DNA of 25,988 bases, taken from assembly GCF_000313135.1 (NCBI RefSeq), contig NW_004457380.1, positions 588,922 through 614,909 on the forward strand, given 5' to 3'. This DNA comes from Acanthamoeba castellanii str. Neff. Its lineage: Eukaryota; Discosea; Longamoebia; Acanthamoebidae. The notes under the pieces were generated by a model that had not been told where the DNA came from, ran no database searches, and was given only the letters and a program-made list of their open reading frames with translations. Made by a program: the position numbers and the translations under genes. Numbering within the stretch: the stretch's first letter is position 1; each line of letters starts with the position of its first letter. Below, piece by piece: positions 22,301 through 25,988 of the stretch.

Positions 22301-24151
22301 TGTCGCGTGTCGCACCTTTTTGGAGAGTGTGAGAGAGGAATCCGAGTTTTTGAGCAGACTCACGGAAGCCGGGATGCCTTCTTCTCCGCATTCGTTCTCG
22401 TCCTCGTCCTCGCCCTCGGCAGCGCTGTTGTTGCCCGGTGAGTGGGCCTGCGCTTCGCCGGCGGTATCGCAGCGCGGCACCACGCAGGGCGAGCCCACGC
22501 TGCCGCCGGAGGGGTTTTCGCCATCGCTCTTCCTGGTTATTCCCTTCTTTCTGTCGCCCAGCCGCAGGCTGAGCCGCCGCTTGTCCTTCTTTGCTCCGAC
22601 CTTGGCGCCGCCGCCATCACCTTCGGCTTGGGCGAGGGCTAGGGCGGTGTCGAACGCGGTCAGCTCGATCTCTTCGCCGCCCGAGCCGCCATCGCGGTCG
22701 GCCACGCCATTGCCGACGTCAGCCGCAGCAGTAGCAGCGGCAGTCTGCTTGCCGGGGATGGTGCTGCCCTCAGGTTCTGCCGCCGCACCGAACCCGACCC
22801 GGCTCCGCCGTTTACTGCTCTGCGGGCTGTCCAGATCCTCGTGTTCCTTGGCCTTGGGCTTCATTTTCGACGGGCTCTTGTCCTTCGTGCTGGTCTTACT
22901 GCTCTCCTTCCTGGCCGTTTTGGACCCTCGCGACGCCGGATCCTTCTCCTTCTTCTCCTTCTTCTCCTTCTTCTTCTCCTCCTTGTCCTTTCCTTGTCCT
23001 TGGTCTTGTCCTTCACCGTTCTGTTGGTCTTGCTGCTGAACGAGCGCGTGCGCTTGATGCGCTTACCTTTGTAGGAAGAAGAAGATGTAGAGTGTTGAAC
23101 GAGAACAATGAGAATTGCGTAGAGTGTGATCTGGGACAGGGTTGGAAAATACCGGTTGTGGGGAGCGCAGCGAGAGGAGGTGGTCGTCTGTCTCATCGCC
23201 GTCATCTTCGGGATAGTCGTTGGTGCAGTAGGGACGCCCCTGGTGCGCGTAGACGGGCGAGCCCGCGTCCAGCACGACCTGCGAGGCACGATTTATCAAA
23301 AAAGAGTTAATAATAAAAGGACAAAGAGGCGTACATCGCAGACGACACAGGTGAAGTGCGCAGGGTGCCACTTCTTCCCCAGGGCCGATATGCAGCTGTC
23401 ATCTTCAATTACCTGCCAGATCCATTGGATTGGTAAAATTAAATGGCGAATTATCATTATGGCGGGGCGTACTTGGTTGCATTTCCCCATTTAGGAAGAA
23501 ATGTATTGTTGAAGTCTCTCTCGCAATAGGCCTGACCGTCCTTCTCGCAGAAGGGCGTGCCCTGCGTGAAGCTACGCTGGCACACGCAACAGGAGAAATG
23601 GTGCGCATGCCTTTGGAGAACGCCAATTAATTTAATTCCATTTCAAAACAACAATGTTGTAAATTTGTGTGCTGATCGTGAAGATGATGTTTGATGTGCG
23701 TACCAGCTCTTGCCCAGGGCTTCGATCTTATCCTGGAGAATGGGTTCATTGCATTGGGCGCAGCGATCCGTGAGCTTAGCGGTGTGGCAGTCGGCGCAGT
23801 ATGGCCGCTCCCGGTAGAACTGGTATGGAGTACCCACCAACATCGCACTGCAACGCTTACAGCGAAAGTGGTCTTGGTGGTAGACCTTCCCCATCGCCTG
23901 GCCAGCTCCGTGTTAACCCTTCCCAATGAGGGTGAAGATGCAGTTGCTGGCGGCGGTGGTGGTGGTGAAGAAAGCCGCACCTCAACTGGAGCAGACAGGA
24001 CCGGCCGCTTACAGACCTCGCATCTAGGCTTGAAGCCGCTGCCTCGCCCCGTGCCCGCGAGTGCGTTCACACAGGGAGAGGAACGTGCGAGGTCCCCGCT
24101 CCCGGACGGACGCTTCCGTCGGGCCAGCTGAGCGCTGATGCTCTCATCCAT
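19373..24151 (-). CDS. LIM-domain / RapGAP fusion protein
   Basis: Predicted GTPase-activating protein for Rap-type small GTPases carrying LIM docking domains. Exons: 24151-23981, 23897-23704, 23610-23473, 23412-23335, 23278-23153, 23035-22316, 22236-22094, 21885-21789, 21712-21544, 21399-21263, 21157-20953, 20795-20717, 20582-20443, 20391-20269, 20154-20051, 19921-19779, 19682-19576, 19476-19373 (about 992 aa if one missing base is allowed in exon 3). LIM1: CEVC, HFRCKRC, CADC. LIM2: CAQC, HFSCCVC, CERD. LIM3: HFTCVVC, CTND, first Cys pair disrupted. A Lys/Glu/Ser-rich linker follows, then the RapGAP N-lobe (about 590-740) and catalytic domain (about 755-960). Catalytic landmarks are ENLVHYEQKM, GYKIGVLYA, AFEEFLGHLGDKVVLKGW, TGTHSIY, MFHVSTYIPF, ERKRHLGNDVV (catalytic 'Asn thumb', about Asn884), FNHVFCVVQP and FHEFLLTKLISAE. 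A second in-frame ATG at 24175 adds 8 residues. The gene is convergent with TMEM214 (109 nt). Confidence 0.85.
20862..20917. repeat. ACACACGAC tract in RapGAP intron 11
   Basis: Tandem GACACACGACACACGACAC units on the plus strand lie within the intron 20796-20952 of the minus-strand LIM-RapGAP gene. Confidence 0.8.
21421..21511. repeat. Perfect heptamer minisatellite (CCGTGTG)x12
   Basis: Twelve identical CCGTGTG units (21421-21504) are followed by one CTGTGTG variant (21505-21511). The array fills most of the LIM-RapGAP intron 21400-21543. Such perfection suggests recent slippage or expansion. Confidence 0.93.
21887..22086. repeat. Longest GTGTCGT array (about 200 nt), LIM-RapGAP intron 7
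   Basis: A (GT)n stretch, then GTGTC pentamers, then about 19 GTGTCGT heptamers and another (GT)n occupy nearly the whole intron 21886-22093. The gene is on the minus strand, so the transcript carries ACACGAC. It is the largest microsatellite in the window. Confidence 0.93.
22880..23035 (-). repeat. Low-complexity Lys/Glu coding tract in LIM-RapGAP linker
   Basis: Purine-rich triplets encode KKEKKEKKEKD-type sequence in the frame continuing into MKPKAKEHEDLD. The overlapping +1 frame reads KDKTKDKE upstream, so the true reading frame across 22990-23035 is uncertain. Confidence 0.6.
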
Positions 24152-24985
24152 CTCTCTCTCTCTCTCGGACAACAACCTGCGACTCTAGGTTGTTTTCTTC
24201 TTCCCTGAACGGCACGCGGCTTGAGCTCAACCATCTCTGGCATGCAACCCCCTCTCCTCCGTGAGAAACAGGTAGAGGCTGACTATATATGTGTGACTTT
24301 CCTTTCTTGGGGCTGACAGACCTAAAATGGAGTTTTGTTCAACAAAGGACAATAACCTCCGCTAGTCTCACCCTACTTTGAGTGTTGTCAGGTACGCACC
24401 AAACGTATTTGGGCACGTGTGCCTAAAACAGTGAAGAGATGCGCGTTGTCTCTCGCCATTCCTGGCACCGGGTATAGTCCCTTCTTTTTCTTCACCTCAA
24501 GAGCCAAGAGAAGGTGAAGAAGAAGCTGGGCTTCCCTCGCCCCCTTGAGCCATCAACGGACAGAGCGATCAGGTACCTATTTTTCTCAACACCGCACCTT
24601 TCAGCACCTCCTCGATGGAGCGCGAATCTCCCCGTCCCACTGGGGCCTCTCAATCATCATCATCAACATCTCTTTGATATATACCAATTCAATCCCTCAG
24701 TTCTTAAACTCGACCAGCTAATCTCTCCCTCCCTCCCCCCCGTGGTGTCAGGTTGGCCCGCAGTTTTTAGCCGGTGTTGAGGGGACAACGAAAGCCCTAC
24801 GCCCGCTACAACCCAACGCAACCGCCACCTTTTTATGGTAGGTGCACCTCTTTTTTGGTAACTTTTCAAAAAACAAACCCTGGGCCAGATCAGGTCGCGC
24901 TGTGTTGCGTGTGGCTAACGCGGCGCACACTGCAGCTATTGCTGTAATCCTATTTATGTTTCATTATTATTGTCCGGCCCTGAAG
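24152..24985. promoter_or_regulatory. Divergent intergenic region, LIM-RapGAP / surface protein
   Basis: The longest non-coding gap (834 nt) lies between two divergently transcribed genes and should hold both promoters. A TATATAT element at about 24283-24290 is some 135 nt upstream of the LIM-RapGAP ATG. It is only weakly suggestive because it is near-palindromic. No tRNA-like or rRNA-like fold is evident. An 88-codon ORF (24514-24780, +) has no recognisable feature and is not called. Confidence 0.45.
24488..24521. repeat. Perfect 10-bp inverted repeat (hairpin)
   Basis: TTCTTCACCT (24488-24497) and AGGTGAAGAA (24512-24521) are perfect reverse complements separated by 14 nt. The hairpin lies in the divergent promoter region. 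It may be a regulatory dyad, a leader hairpin or chance; it lacks a U-tract. Confidence 0.6.
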
Positions 24986-25988
24986 ATGCGAACGATTTCC
25001 GGTCGTCCGTCCGTCATGATGGGAGCCCGCAACAACTCTACTGTACCACTACTCCTGAGCCTTGTCATCACCATGATGCTGCTCTTCCTGGGCTCGGCCC
25101 AGGCCGATGATCTCTGTAGAATCTACACGACGTCCTCTTGTACCGCCAACGCTGCCCTCTCCGGGGTACTTGCCACAACCCTTTTCTCGCTCCGTCTCCG
25201 CAACCGTCTTCGCAGGGATCTCAATGTGTGCTGTGTGTCGTGTGTGTGTCGTGTGTCGTGTGTCGTGTGTGTGTGTGTGTGTGTCGCGTGACAGACGACG
25301 GAGGTCGCCCTTAAAGCCGAGATCCAGACCAAAATGAATAACAGCGCGAACTTCGGTTCGACGTACAGCTGGGACAACGACTTCTGGTGGGAGCAGAACA
25401 CCTACCTGCTCAACTTCACCTACACAGCCATCGATCCGCGTACCTTCGCTCTTCGTGATCAGCGCAACGGTCTCTTGACGATCAACACTGCCGTCCTGAA
25501 CATCCTCTGTAAGGCCGAGTTCAACGGCACGGCCTCCATCATCCGCCAAGTGACCCAAAACGCCGTGTGCCCGTCGCCGTCGCCCTCAGTCACCCCTACC
25601 TTGTCCCTCACCCCGTCGCCCACGTCGTCCATCTCGCCCAGCGCGTCGCGGACCATGTCACCCACGCCCTCTATCTCGCCCTCCAAAACGCCCACGATGT
25701 CCCCCACGAACAGTCCCACCCCCAGCGTGACGCCCTCGGTCACGCCCTCACCCACACCAACGAGATCTGTGACGCCCTCGATCACGCCCTCACTCACCCC
25801 AACGAGATCCGTGACGCCCTCGGCCTCGCCCACGGCCTCGATCTCCGTCACGCCGACCACGTCGCCGACCACGTCGCCCACGCAGTCGCCCACCCGGTCG
25901 CCCACGCCTAGCGTCAGCGCGACGCCCTCGCAGACCCCCACCCAATCGCCCACCCGGTCGCCCACCAACAGCCCGACCACATCGCCCA
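24986..25988 (+). CDS. Secreted or surface protein with Pro/Ser/Thr stalk, 3'-partial
   Basis: Not a family I recognise. Exon 1 is 24986-25165 and exon 2 is 25295 to beyond the window end; both junctions are phase 0 (donor GTACTT, acceptor TGACAG). The N-terminus shows a basic stretch, then a hydrophobic core (VPLLLSLVITMMLLFLGSAQA) and a likely signal-peptidase site before DDLC. Later in-frame ATGs at 25016/25019 would give a more typical signal peptide. A domain of about 110 residues follows, with four Cys (LCRIY, SSCTA, ILCKA, AVCPS) and N-glycosylation sequons (NNS, NFT, NGT). From about 25562 the protein becomes a mucin-like SPTPS/TPSVTPS repeat, likely O-glycosylated. A downstream membrane anchor or catalytic domain may lie outside the window. 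Confidence 0.7.
25562..25988 (+). repeat. Coding Pro/Ser/Thr-rich repeat array
   Basis: Imperfect repeats of SPTPS, TPSVTPS, TPTRSVTPS and SPTRSPT run to the window end. Two near-identical blocks around TPTRSVTPS occur at about 25756 and 25798. The reverse strand is open only because CGA/GGT-type reverse codons avoid stops. Confidence 0.88.

Noticed and set aside
24514..24780. 88-codon plus-strand ORF in the divergent intergenic region
   Set aside because: No motif, signal or codon pattern supports it, and its length is expected by chance in a region of this composition.
25459..25980. Minus-strand ORF of 173 codons rich in Val/Gly/Glu
   Set aside because: It is the complement of the Pro/Ser/Thr repeat; repetitive GC-rich codons leave the reverse frame open. 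The plus strand has a signal peptide, cysteines and sequons.

Overview
The window looks like nuclear DNA of an intron-rich, GC-rich protist, most likely an amoebozoan of the Acanthamoeba type. This is inferred from gene style and domain content, not from a database hit. Exons are GC-rich. Introns are short (about 55-225 nt) and full of TGTGTCG- or ACACGAC-type microsatellites. Eight complete or nearly complete genes and one 3'-truncated gene are packed with about 90-390 nt between most neighbours. By hand I placed 69 introns, 47 of which start GTAC rather than the usual GTAAG/GTGAG.

Layout. (1) 1-3613 (+): cleavage stimulation factor 77 kDa subunit (CSTF3/Rna14), 5' end outside the window. 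(2) 3704-5151 (-): F-box protein with a candidate N-myristoylation signal. (3) 5267-6440 (-): tail-anchored ER ubiquitin-conjugating enzyme of the UBE2J1/Ubc6 type. (4) 6656-6907 (+): small twin-CX3C Tim8-like chaperone, intronless, divergent from gene 3. (5) 7223-10878 (+): membrane-anchored gamma-glutamyltranspeptidase in about 17 exons. (6) 11264-15650 (+): GTP-type phosphoenolpyruvate carboxykinase in 10 exons, with two complete PEPCK domains head-to-tail in one frame (1218 aa). (7) 15991-19263 (+): TMEM214-like ER membrane protein. (8) 19373-24151 (-): three LIM domains, a charged linker and a RapGAP domain in 18 exons. (9) 24986-25988 (+): secreted or surface protein with a Pro/Ser/Thr repeat stalk, running off the window.

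The most notable item is the double PEPCK. The C-terminal half keeps the P-loop, GDD kinase-2 motif, metal ligands and guanine pocket. The N-terminal half keeps the fold and P-loop lysine, but its GDD motif reads SEN, removing an Asp that ligates the catalytic metal. None of the nine introns is at a shared position between the halves, so a very recent duplication or an assembly duplication is unlikely. A plausible reading is a catalytic domain covalently joined to a regulatory pseudoenzyme domain. The second item is the LIM-RapGAP architecture, which would link cytoskeletal docking to Rap GTPase switching.

The neighbours are mixed housekeeping functions (mRNA 3'-end formation, ubiquitin/ERAD, mitochondrial import, glutathione turnover, gluconeogenesis, ER membrane, GTPase signalling). 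I see no operon logic or mobile element. Three places do not splice cleanly (GGT exons 7/8, LIM3 near 23485-23490, LIM linker 22990-23153) and may be single-base sequence errors, real frameshifts or non-canonical splicing.
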